Source of the DNA: a virus | Reading direction: 5' to 3' (one strand) | Length of the DNA: 47,094 nucleotides | IMG/VR virus record: IMGVR_UViG_3300042894_001081 | Span: 1 to 47,094 of that record | Shown here: in pieces, positions 33,501 through 41,350 of the stretch | Numbering within the stretch: the stretch's first letter is position 1 | How the letters are laid out: each line of letters starts with the position of its first letter | Translations under genes and position numbers: made by a program | Notes under the pieces: model-generated | What the model saw: the letters and a program-made list of their open reading frames with translations, nothing else | Databases searched by the model: none | Told to the model about the DNA's origin: nothing

Positions 33501-33508
33501 TTTAAATA
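33501..33508 (+). promoter_or_regulatory. Candidate late promoter (TTTAAATA) for ALA synthase
   Basis: The plus-strand TTTAAATA ends 7 nt before the ATG at 33516. No Shine-Dalgarno is present. If active, the transcript would start about 2 nt before the ATG. Confidence 0.45.
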
Positions 33509-33515
33509 GTGTACT

Positions 33516-34736
33516 ATGATAAACAATGAACCTTTCAAACAAACTATTCAAAACTTAAAAGACTCTGGTAACTACCGTGTGTTTAACGATATATTACGAG
33601 AAAACGGTAAGTTCCCAACTGCAATTTGGTACGGTCCGTATAATATTAAAAATATTATAAACTGGTGTAGTAACGATTACTTAGGAATGGGACAACACAA
33701 AGTTGTGCTTGATGCTATGCGGACTGCATTAGACATGACAGGTGCAGGAAGTGGCGGCACTAGAAACATATCCGGTACTAGTCATTACCATGTTGCATTA
33801 GAATATGAACTAGCATTATTACATAAGAAAGATAGAGCGTTGTTATTCAGCTCTGCATATGTTGCTAATGAATGGAGTTTAATTGCATTATCTAAAATTG
33901 TAAAAGACATTGAATTTATAAGCGACAGTAAAAATCACAATAGTTTAATTGTTGGCATGTCGCACAGCAGAGCGCCAAAACAGATATTTAAACATAATGA
34001 TTTAATTGATTTAGAAGAATGTTTAATTAGAGCAATAGATAATAATCACACACCGTGTATTGTTTTTGAAAGTGTATATTCTATGGATGGTGATATTAGT
34101 CTAATAGCGGATATTTGTGATTTAGCAGATAAATACCACGCTATAACCTATATAGACGAAGTACACGCCGTTGGACTTTATGGCACATGTGGAGCTGGGA
34201 AGCTAGAAGAACTACAATTACAGGGGAGAGTCGACATAGTCAACGGTACTCTTGGTAAAGCGTTTGGAGTCCAGGGCGGATATATCGCAGCAAGTTCTGA
34301 TGTAATTGATGCAATTAGATCAGTAGCAGCCGGTTTTATATTCACAACATCAATGAGTCCGGTAACATGTGCCGGAGCATTAGCAGCAGTTAAGTATCTT
34401 AAAGATCATAATGAGTTAAGATTAAAACATCAGCAACAAGCAAACAAATTAAAAGCAAGATTAATAGAAGCAGGGTTACCTGTTATGCAAAGTGACACAC
34501 ACATTGTTCCAGTTCTAGTAGGAGATGCTAGAAGATGCAAAACAATGAGTGACATGCTATTAAATGATTTTAATATCTATTCACAAGCAATAAATTCACC
34601 AACTGTCCCAGTAGGAACAGAGCGTTTGCGATTTGCACCTACTCCATTGCATACTGATGGGATGATTGACGATTTAGTTAATGCACTTGTTATCGTGTTT
34701 GATCTGTGTACTTGTCATAACACAGATTTACCATAA
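33516..34736 (+). CDS. hemA: 5-aminolevulinate synthase (406 aa)
   Basis: This PLP enzyme condenses glycine and succinyl-CoA to 5-aminolevulinate, the first step of tetrapyrrole synthesis in alphaproteobacteria and mitochondria. Motifs in order: [15 protein letters not shown] (N terminus), [67 protein letters not shown] (PLP Asp), [16 protein letters not shown] (Schiff-base Lys) and [12 protein letters not shown]. The ALAS-specific MGQH and GFIFTTS elements separate it from BioF and KBL. The length equals bacterial HemA and no catalytic residue is missing, so it looks active. It is monocistronic, on the opposite strand to its neighbours, and overlaps denV tail to tail by 22 nt. It likely boosts host heme or porphyrin supply during infection. 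Confidence 0.96.
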   Translation: MINNEPFKQTIQNLKDSGNYRVFNDILRENGKFPTAIWYGPYNIKNIINWCSNDYLGMGQHKVVLDAMRTALDMTGAGSGGTRNISGTSHYHVALEYELALLHKKDRALLFSSAYVANEWSLIALSKIVKDIEFISDSKNHNSLIVGMSHSRAPKQIFKHNDLIDLEECLIRAIDNNHTPCIVFESVYSMDGDISLIADICDLADKYHAITYIDEVHAVGLYGTCGAGKLEELQLQGRVDIVNGTLGKAFGVQGGYIAASSDVIDAIRSVAAGFIFTTSMSPVTCAGALAAVKYLKDHNELRLKHQQQANKLKARLIEAGLPVMQSDTHIVPVLVGDARRCKTMSDMLLNDFNIYSQAINSPTVPVGTERLRFAPTPLHTDGMIDDLVNALVIVFDLCTCHNTDLP

Positions 34737-35134
34737 TATTTGTACCAAGATGGCTTCATAGCTATCTTTTCCTTAATACGCTGTTCTAATACAGCATCAT
34801 CTGCAGGTGTTGCAGACCAATCATTAAAAAACGTAGAAGGTATACCATTTAGATCAAGTACACGACCTTGATCTAAGTTGTATCCTCTGTTGTGTAATTC
34901 ACTAACTAACCGATCATATCTATTCCTAAGGAATGTTATCTTGTTGTAAAAGAACAACACATGACCCTTATTCAGTGTAAATTTAGGAGGAATTTTTTTA
35001 AGAACTTCTCTTTCTGATTGTGTCTTCAACGACCGACGAAGCGATGCAAGCACCATAGGTAATTCTCTGTATTCTGCCATAAGGTGTTGATCCATTAATT
35101 GTTTAGGGTCTACATTTGAATTAATTCTTGTCAT
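34715..35134 (-). CDS. denV: Pyrimidine-dimer DNA glycosylase/AP lyase, T4 endonuclease V (139 aa)
   Basis: This is clearly T4 DenV-like. It starts MTRIN (Thr2 is the Schiff-base nucleophile after Met removal), then [12 protein letters not shown] (the catalytic Arg-Glu pair), [22 protein letters not shown], and the C-terminal PSWYKYYGK motif. The length equals the T4 enzyme (138 aa). It excises UV-induced cyclobutane dimers, useful for a surface-ocean phage. It has a sigma70 promoter and AAGGAG, so it is early. Its 3' end overlaps ALA synthase. Confidence 0.95.
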   Translation of the reverse strand: MTRINSNVDPKQLMDQHLMAEYRELPMVLASLRRSLKTQSEREVLKKIPPKFTLNKGHVLFFYNKITFLRNRYDRLVSELHNRGYNLDQGRVLDLNGIPSTFFNDWSATPADDAVLEQRIKEKIAMKPSWYKYYGKSVL

Positions 35135-35163
35135 ACATACTCCTTGCTAGTTAATATGTATAT

Positions 35164-35192
35164 ATTATACAATAAATACAATAAGATGTAAA
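35164..35192 (-). promoter_or_regulatory. Sigma70 promoter for denV
   Basis: Minus strand: TTTACA (35192-35187), 17-bp spacer, TATAAT (35169-35164). The start near 35157 gives a ~23-nt leader with AAGGAG. The same DNA holds a plus-strand late promoter. Confidence 0.75.
35171..35178 (+). promoter_or_regulatory. Late promoter (AATAAATA)
   Basis: Plus-strand AATAAATACAATAAG lies 33 nt upstream of the ATG at 35212 and inside the spacer of the opposing denV promoter, so the two may interfere. Confidence 0.55.
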
Positions 35193-35211
35193 GTAAAGTG
35201 AGAGGACAACT

Positions 35212-35355
35212 ATGGATTTAATTAGAAGTATTATTCATAATGTATTAGTGCATCCTATTCTACCATTCCTACCTCGTAGACTAGCAAGAACAATACACGA
35301 AAAGAATGCGCTGTGGGCGTACGGAAAAGAAGGTCCGTTTAACGGATTAGACTAG
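35212..35355 (+). CDS. Small conserved protein (47 aa)
   Basis: MDLIRSIIHNVLVHPILPFL is followed by PRRLARTIHEKNALWAYG. The ATG has GAGAGGA upstream. Short phage and bacterial proteins with an H-N-x-x-x-HP opening and a final W or H motif exist, but I know no function. The amphipathic hydrophobic N terminus may contact membrane. It lies 9 nt before the lipase gene and is probably co-transcribed with it. Confidence 0.6.
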   Translation: MDLIRSIIHNVLVHPILPFLPRRLARTIHEKNALWAYGKEGPFNGLD

Positions 35356-35364
35356 GAGCTTGAT

Positions 35365-36102
35365 ATGATATCAGATTTAACCTTTGAACAAAAATCATTA
35401 ACAATGGCAACATTGAGCAGTCTTGCATATAATGACGATCAAGAATTTAAAGAATTAGGATATGACAGTAAATTTATAAGCCATGGTGGGTCAGACTTGT
35501 ATGTATTATGGGACAACGATGATTTAATAGTAGTGTGCCGCGGAACACAACCAACTCACTTTAATGATGTTGCACATGACATAGAATTTGCACTAGTACC
35601 AAGTAGATCAGGATACGGGTTAGTGCATCATGGATTTAGAACAAGTGTAGATCTTATTTGGGTTGACTTATTAAAGATGTTACAAAAATACGGTGCTAAT
35701 CGTAAAGTATGGTGTACAGGTCATAGTTTAGGTGCAGCAATGGCAACCCTTATAACTGCAAGATGTGCGCGTACAGAAAAATTAACTACGCCGTTGTTAT
35801 ATACATACGGTAGTCCGCGTGTTGGTGATATGACATTTATTAAACACATGAATAGCTTAAACATTGAACATCATAGATGGGTAAACAATGCAGATGCAGT
35901 TACACGGAATCCAATATTTCCATATAAGCATCATGGTCAGCTACACTACTTTGATCATCATGGCAATGTAAGAGTTTTTACAAGATGGCAGACAATCAAA
36001 GATAGAGTAAAAGGTTTTTATATCGGACTTAAAAAAGGTAAGATTAATTTCTTTGTTAATCACGATATTGGAAATTACATTAAAAACTTAGGAAGGTTAT
36101 AA
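35365..36102 (+). CDS. Class 3 (fungal-type) lipase (245 aa)
   Basis: The alpha/beta-hydrolase nucleophile elbow is VWCTGHSLGAAMATLI (GHSLG). The oxyanion-side strand is LIVVCRGTQ, and the region following YTYGSPRVGD is typical of Lipase_3. NNADAVTRNP offers the catalytic Asp, and a His-rich stretch (HHGQLHYFDHHG) includes the catalytic His. It has no signal peptide, so it would act in the cytoplasm or after lysis. The likely substrate is acylglycerol or phospholipid. The ribosome site is AGGAG. It is co-oriented with the 47-aa gene and ends tail to tail with the nuclease gene. Confidence 0.88.
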   Translation: MISDLTFEQKSLTMATLSSLAYNDDQEFKELGYDSKFISHGGSDLYVLWDNDDLIVVCRGTQPTHFNDVAHDIEFALVPSRSGYGLVHHGFRTSVDLIWVDLLKMLQKYGANRKVWCTGHSLGAAMATLITARCARTEKLTTPLLYTYGSPRVGDMTFIKHMNSLNIEHHRWVNNADAVTRNPIFPYKHHGQLHYFDHHGNVRVFTRWQTIKDRVKGFYIGLKKGKINFFVNHDIGNYIKNLGRL

Positions 36103-36852
36103 ACCTTTCCACAAGTTACGATTAATAGTTTGTTCAATTGGACTAGTCCCAAGTGCCGGAAAGAAGTTAATGTTTACTACGTTTTGTAACTGCTCAACAG
36201 TTAAAATAAACTTAGGTAACTCTCTAGCAGAAATTCCGTCATTTGGTATTAAGAATGCAATTGTTTGATTGTTAGTTGCATCGTATATCACTTTCCATAA
36301 GTAATCAGGAATAGCTACACCTTTACCAATTGTTTTAATTTGTTTACCAGGTTGATAATAAGTTCCAGAAGTTACATAAATGTCACGCCCTTCCCCTGCC
36401 CAGTTACGAACAGTTGATTCTAACTTATTCCAAATACCTCTGTTGTTGGCAGGTACTTGTGGAACCATATTAGTAAGTGCAAAACTTTCACTCATAATTT
36501 CTTTAGTTTGAGTACTGTCGCCTGCAGGAACTAGGTGTCCTCTGTCATATGGATGACCTGCATAATCGTGTAGTGTTGCTCTAAATTGTTCTGGTACATC
36601 TAAGTCTGGACGAAAGTCGTCTTGACGATGAACTACTCCACTCATATCTTCAGGAGATACATGTTCAACTACATACTCTGCAGTTTTTGTATCGTATCGA
36701 TAATGAATAGCATAGTTTTGTTTACACAAGTATTGTGAAGCAGTAAGTTGCGACACTGGAGCACCGTGTATAGAAAACTGTGGACATTTGTCATCAATGG
36801 AGTTTGCTGCTACCGTAAAAGGTAACAGAAGTAATAATAAAAATTTCTTCAT
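36097..36852 (-). CDS. Secreted DNA/RNA non-specific endonuclease (251 aa)
   Basis: A signal peptide (MKKFLLLLLLPFTVAANS) precedes the NucA/EndA-type beta-beta-alpha metal domain: PYDRGHLVPAGD (catalytic DRGH) and NMVPQVPANNRGIWNKLE (Asn and Glu of the metal site). Export of a phage nuclease to the periplasm is notable. It could degrade incoming competitor DNA or recycle nucleotides. The ATG overlaps the DUF454 gene stop (ATGA). Confidence 0.92.
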   Translation of the reverse strand: MKKFLLLLLLPFTVAANSIDDKCPQFSIHGAPVSQLTASQYLCKQNYAIHYRYDTKTAEYVVEHVSPEDMSGVVHRQDDFRPDLDVPEQFRATLHDYAGHPYDRGHLVPAGDSTQTKEIMSESFALTNMVPQVPANNRGIWNKLESTVRNWAGEGRDIYVTSGTYYQPGKQIKTIGKGVAIPDYLWKVIYDATNNQTIAFLIPNDGISARELPKFILTVEQLQNVVNINFFPALGTSPIEQTINRNLWKGL

Positions 36853-37265
36853 TTAAGCCAGCCTATTCGTTTGTTGTTGTTAATACGATATTCATAAACT
36901 TCCACACTTCCTGGAAAGCGCCATGCCCAAATAGCAACAAGTGCCATAAAGCTGCCTGAACCAATAATAGCGTGTAAGTTATGTGTTGTGAACCATAATG
37001 CTACTAATGAACTAGTCATTACAAGCAACATCATGTATTTCATTTTAGTTGGGAAAACTTGTTTGCTTACCCAATTTGTTAAGAATGGACCAAAATACTT
37101 ATGATTATAGATCCATGCGTGCATTGTTGGGCTGCCTTTACTAAAGCTATAAGCAGCACCTACTAGGAATGGACTAAATGGCAGTCCGGGAGTAACTACA
37201 CCGATGTACGCTATTCCTAGTAATATAAAACCTAATATTTTCCAAAGACCTTGTTTTAGTTTCAT
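36849..37265 (-). CDS. DUF454/YbaN family inner-membrane protein (138 aa)
   Basis: Residues ~8-45 (ILGFILLGIAYIGVVTPGLPFSPFLVGAAYSFSKGSP) match the DUF454 signature, with the Gly-Leu-Pro turn and an S-x-P element. HAWIYNHKYFGPFLTNWV follows. Two more membrane segments lie at ~78-92 and ~97-115. The molecular function of the family is unknown. It is coupled on both sides by ATGA overlaps to the YqgE and nuclease genes. Its presence in a phage points to a role in the envelope. Confidence 0.85.
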   Translation of the reverse strand: MKLKQGLWKILGFILLGIAYIGVVTPGLPFSPFLVGAAYSFSKGSPTMHAWIYNHKYFGPFLTNWVSKQVFPTKMKYMMLLVMTSSLVALWFTTHNLHAIIGSGSFMALVAIWAWRFPGSVEVYEYRINNNKRIGWLK

Positions 37266-37813
37266 AGCATAAAGTTCTGTGCAAATTCAAGACTACATCT
37301 TTCTAACGCGATATCCCAAATATCTTCAAGGTCGGTATCAAACACTAACTCAAGATCACTAGATGATGTACACCAGTTAACATATGTAGTACCAGTGATA
37401 TCACCGGCTATTTGTTTTTCAAGTTGATCTACCTTCCACACACACATACCTAAAAACATTCTCCATTGTTCAGGTTCGTCACCTGATTGAAATCTTTTAA
37501 GTACATCGTCATTTGATGTAATAGCAAAGTCTTTTGATATTCTAAATGAGTTGTGACATTCCCATTCGGTAGAATGTAAAATTGTAAAACTTGTTTGTCT
37601 TTCAGGACCACCAATATGTAACATACCCGAAACATGATCTAAATCATAACCGAGTCTATCTCCAAATTCAGAAAGTGTCATGCGACTAACTTTGTTAATT
37701 ATTATTCCAATAGCGTTGTCTCGTTCGATATCTGTAATTAATATAGTTGAGCCGCCCCATAGATTATGTTGTACTGATGGTGGAGCTATTAATAATGTTC
37801 CTGGTTTTATCAT
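37262..37813 (-). CDS. yqgE: YqgE/AlgH family protein (183 aa)
   Basis: It matches UPF0301: PGTLLIAPPSVQHNLWGGST, then AIGIIINKVSRMTL, HIGGPERQ.SFTILHS, a TSNDDVLKRFQSGDEP segment and MCVWKVDQLEKQIAG. The length is normal. The family is widespread and of uncertain function, tied in some bacteria to alginate regulation, and homologues are annotated in some marine phages. No Shine-Dalgarno is visible. A TATAAT ends 5 nt before the ATG, so the mRNA may be leaderless. It is the first gene of the coupled yqgE-DUF454-nuclease trio. Confidence 0.88.
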   Translation of the reverse strand: MIKPGTLLIAPPSVQHNLWGGSTILITDIERDNAIGIIINKVSRMTLSEFGDRLGYDLDHVSGMLHIGGPERQTSFTILHSTEWECHNSFRISKDFAITSNDDVLKRFQSGDEPEQWRMFLGMCVWKVDQLEKQIAGDITGTTYVNWCTSSSDLELVFDTDLEDIWDIALERCSLEFAQNFML

Positions 37814-37894
37814 TGTTTATTATATGTTATAATGTTTAAAATAATTGATTACGTCACCGTTAGTGTAATAATCTTGTCCTTTGTATCGATTAAG

Positions 37895-38746
37895 TTAGAC
37901 AGTAGTTACTGTTCCAACTTTAAAACCTTCCAACTTAGCTTGTTTTTTAAGCATGTTTTTTAATTGCTCATCAGACAAATCAGATACTTTAGTATGTATT
38001 GAAGCATCAGCGGCATTGGCCATGTCAATAGTATACTGGCTAGTTCCTGTCTTTTTACCCACCCCAGTTGCCCACGTTCTACACGCTTGGTCAATAGTTA
38101 AATTGTTGTATTTAGGTCGTCTCCACTGCACCATTTGCAATTTCAATCCGTGCTCTAATGTAGGCATAATAGCAACTGGTTCACCATCAGCTGCACGAAT
38201 ATAACCTAATGCGCCATAACTTTTAGCAATACCGCTGTACGCAATATTACCTGGATTGTTTGTTCTCCAAGAGATAGATCCGCCAGTGCGTTTCTCATTG
38301 CCAATAATAACTTCCTTGCCTTTTACAGATGCTGTCGTTGGTGCAGGTCTTGCGCTTGTTGGTTCAGATTTTGCACCTACATCTGCAGACGGTGTAGCCC
38401 TTACTTCAGGTTTTGATGCAGCTGGCTCACTCTTAACTGTGCTAGATAAATTTGGTAATGCACCTCTACTCATGTAATCAGCCATTCCTGGTACTTGTTT
38501 TATTGCACCGTTAATTGCATCAATAGTTACCGCATCAGGTTTTCCTGATACTGGCAAACCCATTTCCTGTTGAGCTTTAGAAATTGCAGCAGTCGTTAGA
38601 TCGTCCATTGTACCGGTAGTGTTAACATTGTAGTTAAACGCCGATAGTGCTTTTTGTAGTTCTGCAACCTCAGAGCCGCTAGAACTAAAAGGTACTTTTA
38701 GTAAAGAGCTAGCTTCTTGTAATGTTTTAAATTCTGAAAATCTCAT
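37895..38746 (-). CDS. Peptidoglycan-binding-like protein with NNPGNI domain (283 aa)
   Basis: The N terminus MRFSEFKTLQEASSLLK is CTS-like, with cleavage possible after LQE. Residues ~20-90 are a PG_binding_1-like helical domain (SGSEVAELQKALSAFNY...). A Pro/Ser/Ala/Lys linker at ~105-150 follows. The C-terminal domain (RTNNPGNIAYSGIAKSYGALGYI, PTLEHGLKLQMVQWRRPKYNNLTI, CRTWATG) resembles a phage domain found near wall-active proteins. I cannot assign a catalytic Glu with confidence. It is likely a virion-associated wall-binding or wall-degrading protein. The ribosome site is AGGAA. Confidence 0.7.
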   Translation of the reverse strand: MRFSEFKTLQEASSLLKVPFSSSGSEVAELQKALSAFNYNVNTTGTMDDLTTAAISKAQQEMGLPVSGKPDAVTIDAINGAIKQVPGMADYMSRGALPNLSSTVKSEPAASKPEVRATPSADVGAKSEPTSARPAPTTASVKGKEVIIGNEKRTGGSISWRTNNPGNIAYSGIAKSYGALGYIRAADGEPVAIMPTLEHGLKLQMVQWRRPKYNNLTIDQACRTWATGVGKKTGTSQYTIDMANAADASIHTKVSDLSDEQLKNMLKKQAKLEGFKVGTVTTV

Positions 38747-38757
38747 GTAATTTCCTG

Positions 38758-39090
38758 TTAAGAATAATCAGGTAACGGACCGCCGTACTTAGAGCTTTTA
38801 ATTGATTTTCCGTCTAGTTTAACACGTTTTTTACCAATCTTTTGTGATTTGCCAGTTTTACGAGCCATAAAGCCCTGGGCTTTACAACTTGATTCGTCGC
38901 TTGCACCTTTTTTCTTATTACTTAAACATAATTCTTTACTAGCTTTTCCACGTTCATCTAATTGTGCGTCTGCTTTAACTTTATATCTTGATTCAGTTGC
39001 ATGACCACGAGCAGGACGATCGCTTGTACGTCCTGGACGTTTTGCACTAGTTCCAATCTTTTCTTCTTTAATAAACTCTTGAGCTCTCAT
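38758..39090 (-). CDS. Small basic CTS-bearing protein (110 aa)
   Basis: MRAQEFIKEEKIG at the start is the closest match in the window to the T4 internal-protein leader MKTYQEFIAE. The rest is strongly basic and Ser/Gly/Lys-rich (SAKRPGRTSDRPARGHATES, KKKGASDESSCKAQGF, KTGKSQKIGKKRVKLDGKS), without hydrophobic segments. This composition fits a DNA-associated internal head protein. Similar short proteins occur in marine phages. The ribosome site AGGA precedes the ATG. It is clustered with the PG-binding-like gene, which carries the same type of leader. Confidence 0.7.
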   Translation of the reverse strand: MRAQEFIKEEKIGTSAKRPGRTSDRPARGHATESRYKVKADAQLDERGKASKELCLSNKKKGASDESSCKAQGFMARKTGKSQKIGKKRVKLDGKSIKSSKYGGPLPDYS

Positions 39091-39101
39091 TGTTATTCCT
39101 A

Positions 39102-39911
39102 TTATCGATTAATGTATTCAAATACATTAAGCCATTGACGTTTGCCAATTGTAGCTTTTAACTGTGTTAAGTCAGCACACGTCTTATGTCTTATATCAAG
39201 TCCGTTTGATTCTACTACTTTTATTACTGCATTTTCTTGTTCTGCAACACCTTCTGCAATGTCTAAATAGCTGTGTGCTAATCCAGAACCTACATTCCAA
39301 ATACCTGATCCGTGTACAGTTTTAATAAAATCAATATGTAACTTACATACATCACCTACCCACACCCAATCGCGTTTAATTTGGTCAGCAGTATTCCATA
39401 CTGTAATTTGGTTTGTCTTACGTGCTTCTTCTTGCCACTTATGTATAATGTTAGCTTGATTACCTCGTAAGTGCATGTACTTGCCGTATACATTAAAGTA
39501 TCTAAACCCTTGTACAAACGACGTATGTGCAGGTTGTCTAAACGCCCACCGGTCAAATAAGTATTTGCTTAACGCATACGGTGTTAACGGTGTGCATACA
39601 GCAGTTTCGCTAAAATCTTTACCATTACCGTATACCGAGCTTGTGCTAGCATATTGTAAGTGTACTTCGTTTAGTTGGCATTCGTTAAATAACCATTGAC
39701 TAAATTCATAATTTTGAATCATAAATTTGTCAATGTTTGTTTCGGATTTATCTGTTAATGCACCTAAATGTATTACCCATTGATACTTCTTAACATCAGG
39801 TAAGTTATCTGGATCATAGTCCCATCCTTCAACATGCCATCCTTCGGCAGATAACCATTCAACCATGTTACGGCCTATAAAGCCGTTGTGGCCAATTACT
39901 AATATTTTCAT
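39102..39911 (-). CDS. NAD-dependent epimerase/dehydratase, HldD/RfaD-like (269 aa)
   Basis: This is an extended short-chain dehydrogenase. It has a Rossmann start, MKILVIGHNGFIGRNM (GxxGxxG), then VIHLGALTD, STSSVYGNG (catalytic Ser), TPYALSKYLFD (Tyr and Lys), FRYFNVYGKYMHLRGN and DWVWVGDV. The FRYFNVYG segment and overall pattern are nearest to ADP-heptose 6-epimerase, though GDP-sugar epimerases are also possible. It is ~40 residues shorter than HldD. It probably modifies LPS or capsule sugars of the host. A late-type box lies only 2 nt before the ATG and probably cannot serve this gene, so read-through from 40141 is more likely. Confidence 0.85.
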   Translation of the reverse strand: MKILVIGHNGFIGRNMVEWLSAEGWHVEGWDYDPDNLPDVKKYQWVIHLGALTDKSETNIDKFMIQNYEFSQWLFNECQLNEVHLQYASTSSVYGNGKDFSETAVCTPLTPYALSKYLFDRWAFRQPAHTSFVQGFRYFNVYGKYMHLRGNQANIIHKWQEEARKTNQITVWNTADQIKRDWVWVGDVCKLHIDFIKTVHGSGIWNVGSGLAHSYLDIAEGVAEQENAVIKVVESNGLDIRHKTCADLTQLKATIGKRQWLNVFEYINR

Positions 39912-39919
39912 TGTATTTA

Positions 39920-40120
39920 TTACTCGTCTTCGTGTATAACTAACGAATATTCAACACTTGGGAATGGATAGAGAACATACTCTTCAGCGTCTTCTCTATT
40001 CTCGAAAGTTTCCATTTCACATCGGCTGTCTGTATATTTAAAGACATGTATTAATCCATCATCATCCTGATTAACCGAAACTGCGTGTGTATTAAAAGTT
40101 ATTGTACAAATTTTAATCAT
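39920..40120 (-). CDS. Hypothetical acidic protein (66 aa)
   Basis: A single small alpha/beta unit: ICTITFNTHAVSVNQDDDG, then LIHVFKYTD, ENREDAEEYVL and an EYSLVIHEDE end. No family is recognised. It is the first gene after a late promoter and sits 8 nt before the epimerase gene. Confidence 0.55.
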   Translation of the reverse strand: MIKICTITFNTHAVSVNQDDDGLIHVFKYTDSRCEMETFENREDAEEYVLYPFPSVEYSLVIHEDE

Positions 40121-40140
40121 CGAGCACTCCCTTATTATAA

Positions 40141-40148
40141 TATTTATG
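40141..40148 (-). promoter_or_regulatory. Late promoter (CATAAATA)
   Basis: Minus-strand CATAAATATTAT lies 20 nt upstream of the ATG at 40120, with AAGGGAG between. It likely drives the 66-aa and epimerase genes. Confidence 0.55.
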
Positions 40149-40156
40149 TATTACGA

Positions 40157-40651
40157 CTAAGAGTGCGGTAAAAGAACTGCCTCAAGCCATATTTTACAAT
40201 CTTCCCAATTCTTGTATTGATAGCCAACTCCTCCGGCTTCATTCCACTCAGTAATGTTGCTTAACCGATCATCAATTAAGATATCTCCAAACTTGCAACG
40301 TTTAACTTTTTCATGACTACGCGGGCCAATAAAGACAGGTATACCTGGGAAGTACTTTTGACACCATTCAACTTTATCCATAATTGCATATGGAATATCG
40401 TTGTTTCTAGGTATAGCTGTTAGGAAAAATAAACCAACGTTATGATCATGACAGTAAACTCTCAACCAATTTATAAGTGAGTAGCCACCTTCTCTTACTT
40501 GTAGATCACGATATAATCTTTCACAACTTGCTAATCGCTCCCATTCTTCGGGTGGTAATCGTTCTCTGTTATCTAAATTTCTTTGAAAGAATTCTTCAGC
40601 AAATCCTTTAAAATCCGCTACTACTTCATCCATATCTACGTATATATTCAT
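40157..40651 (-). CDS. 5'(3')-deoxyribonucleotidase-like HAD phosphatase (164 aa)
   Basis: Motif I is YVDMDEVVADF (nucleophile Asp and general-acid Asp), motif II FLTAIP, motif III a Lys in HEKVKRCKFG, and motif IV DILIDDR. All four HAD motifs are present, and the arrangement fits the NT5C group that dephosphorylates (deoxy)nucleoside monophosphates. It could adjust dNTP pools together with the RNR. The ATG overlaps the 115-aa gene stop (ATGA). Confidence 0.85.
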   Translation of the reverse strand: MNIYVDMDEVVADFKGFAEEFFQRNLDNRERLPPEEWERLASCERLYRDLQVREGGYSLINWLRVYCHDHNVGLFFLTAIPRNNDIPYAIMDKVEWCQKYFPGIPVFIGPRSHEKVKRCKFGDILIDDRLSNITEWNEAGGVGYQYKNWEDCKIWLEAVLLPHS

Positions 40652-40995
40652 GCAGGTTCCTTAACTTGTTGTACTATTACTTCTTTATTTGGAAACCGTG
40701 CTTTAACGGATTCAATTGCGTCGTCTAAACTTGTACCTTGTCCTGCAAATAGATTAGTTGATACATCATACAAATACCAGTGAGTATTAACTTTTTCATA
40801 AGATACAATAATAGAATTAGGATCATCTATATCTTCGTCATCATCTAAGTCAGCGTGGTATGCTGCATGATATTGTCTAATTCCGTCAATTAAATCATTT
40901 GGAGAATGCTTCATTGCTTGTCTATACATGGTGATGTTTAACCATAAACCTGCTAATACGCCAGTTACAAATGTTACAACAATAATACCAATCAT
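40648..40995 (-). CDS. Membrane-anchored hypothetical protein (115 aa)
   Basis: One N-terminal membrane segment (IGIIVVTFVTGVLAGLWLNI) is followed by an acidic loop (YHADLDDDEDIDDPNS) and an alpha/beta C terminus (HWYLYDVSTNLFAGQG, DDAIESVKARFP). The ribosome site GGAG precedes the ATG. No family is assigned. Confidence 0.65.
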   Translation of the reverse strand: MIGIIVVTFVTGVLAGLWLNITMYRQAMKHSPNDLIDGIRQYHAAYHADLDDDEDIDDPNSIIVSYEKVNTHWYLYDVSTNLFAGQGTSLDDAIESVKARFPNKEVIVQQVKEPA

Positions 40996-41007
40996 ATATT
41001 TCTCCTA

Positions 41008-41349
41008 TTAAACTAAAATTGATTCATCTATGTAGATGAACATGTTTGCATACGACTTATCTTCTGCTAGCTTAACTATACAGTAGTGTCCGTCTTTGAT
41101 TAATCTTTCTTCGATAAACAACAAGGTTTCTTGAAATTCGCCTATCTTTTCATGCCCTATTAGTGCAACAGGTGCAACGTAAATTGAATCAGCTATTACT
41201 ACTCCTGTGTCTGATATTATTAAAATACAGTGTTCGTTTTGATAACGGCAACTGTCTACTGCATCTAATACCTTTTGTAATATCTGCTCTCTTGGTGATA
41301 CTACAGGTTTACGAAAAAGCTGTGTTATATGTTTTAAGAATCCAGTCAT
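41008..41349 (-). CDS. Hypothetical protein (113 aa)
   Basis: A basic N terminus (MTGFLKHITQLFRKPVVSP) leads to an alpha/beta domain with ILIISDTGVVIAD and IYVAPVALIGHEKIGEFQE. No family is recognised. The ribosome site AAAGGAG overlaps the stop of the 93-aa gene. Confidence 0.6.
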   Translation of the reverse strand: MTGFLKHITQLFRKPVVSPREQILQKVLDAVDSCRYQNEHCILIISDTGVVIADSIYVAPVALIGHEKIGEFQETLLFIEERLIKDGHYCIVKLAEDKSYANMFIYIDESILV

Positions 41350-41350
41350 G

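Noticed and set aside
33516-34736. 2-amino-3-ketobutyrate CoA ligase or BioF instead of ALA synthase
   Set aside because: [11 protein letters not shown], the GTRNISGT context and GFIFTTS are the ALAS versions of these motifs, and the N-terminal YRVF..L segment is ALAS-like.
39905-39921. Late promoter for the epimerase gene (AATAAATA ending 2 nt before its ATG)
   Set aside because: The expected start site would fall inside the gene. The match is explained by the stop codon region of the 66-aa gene, so read-through is more likely.
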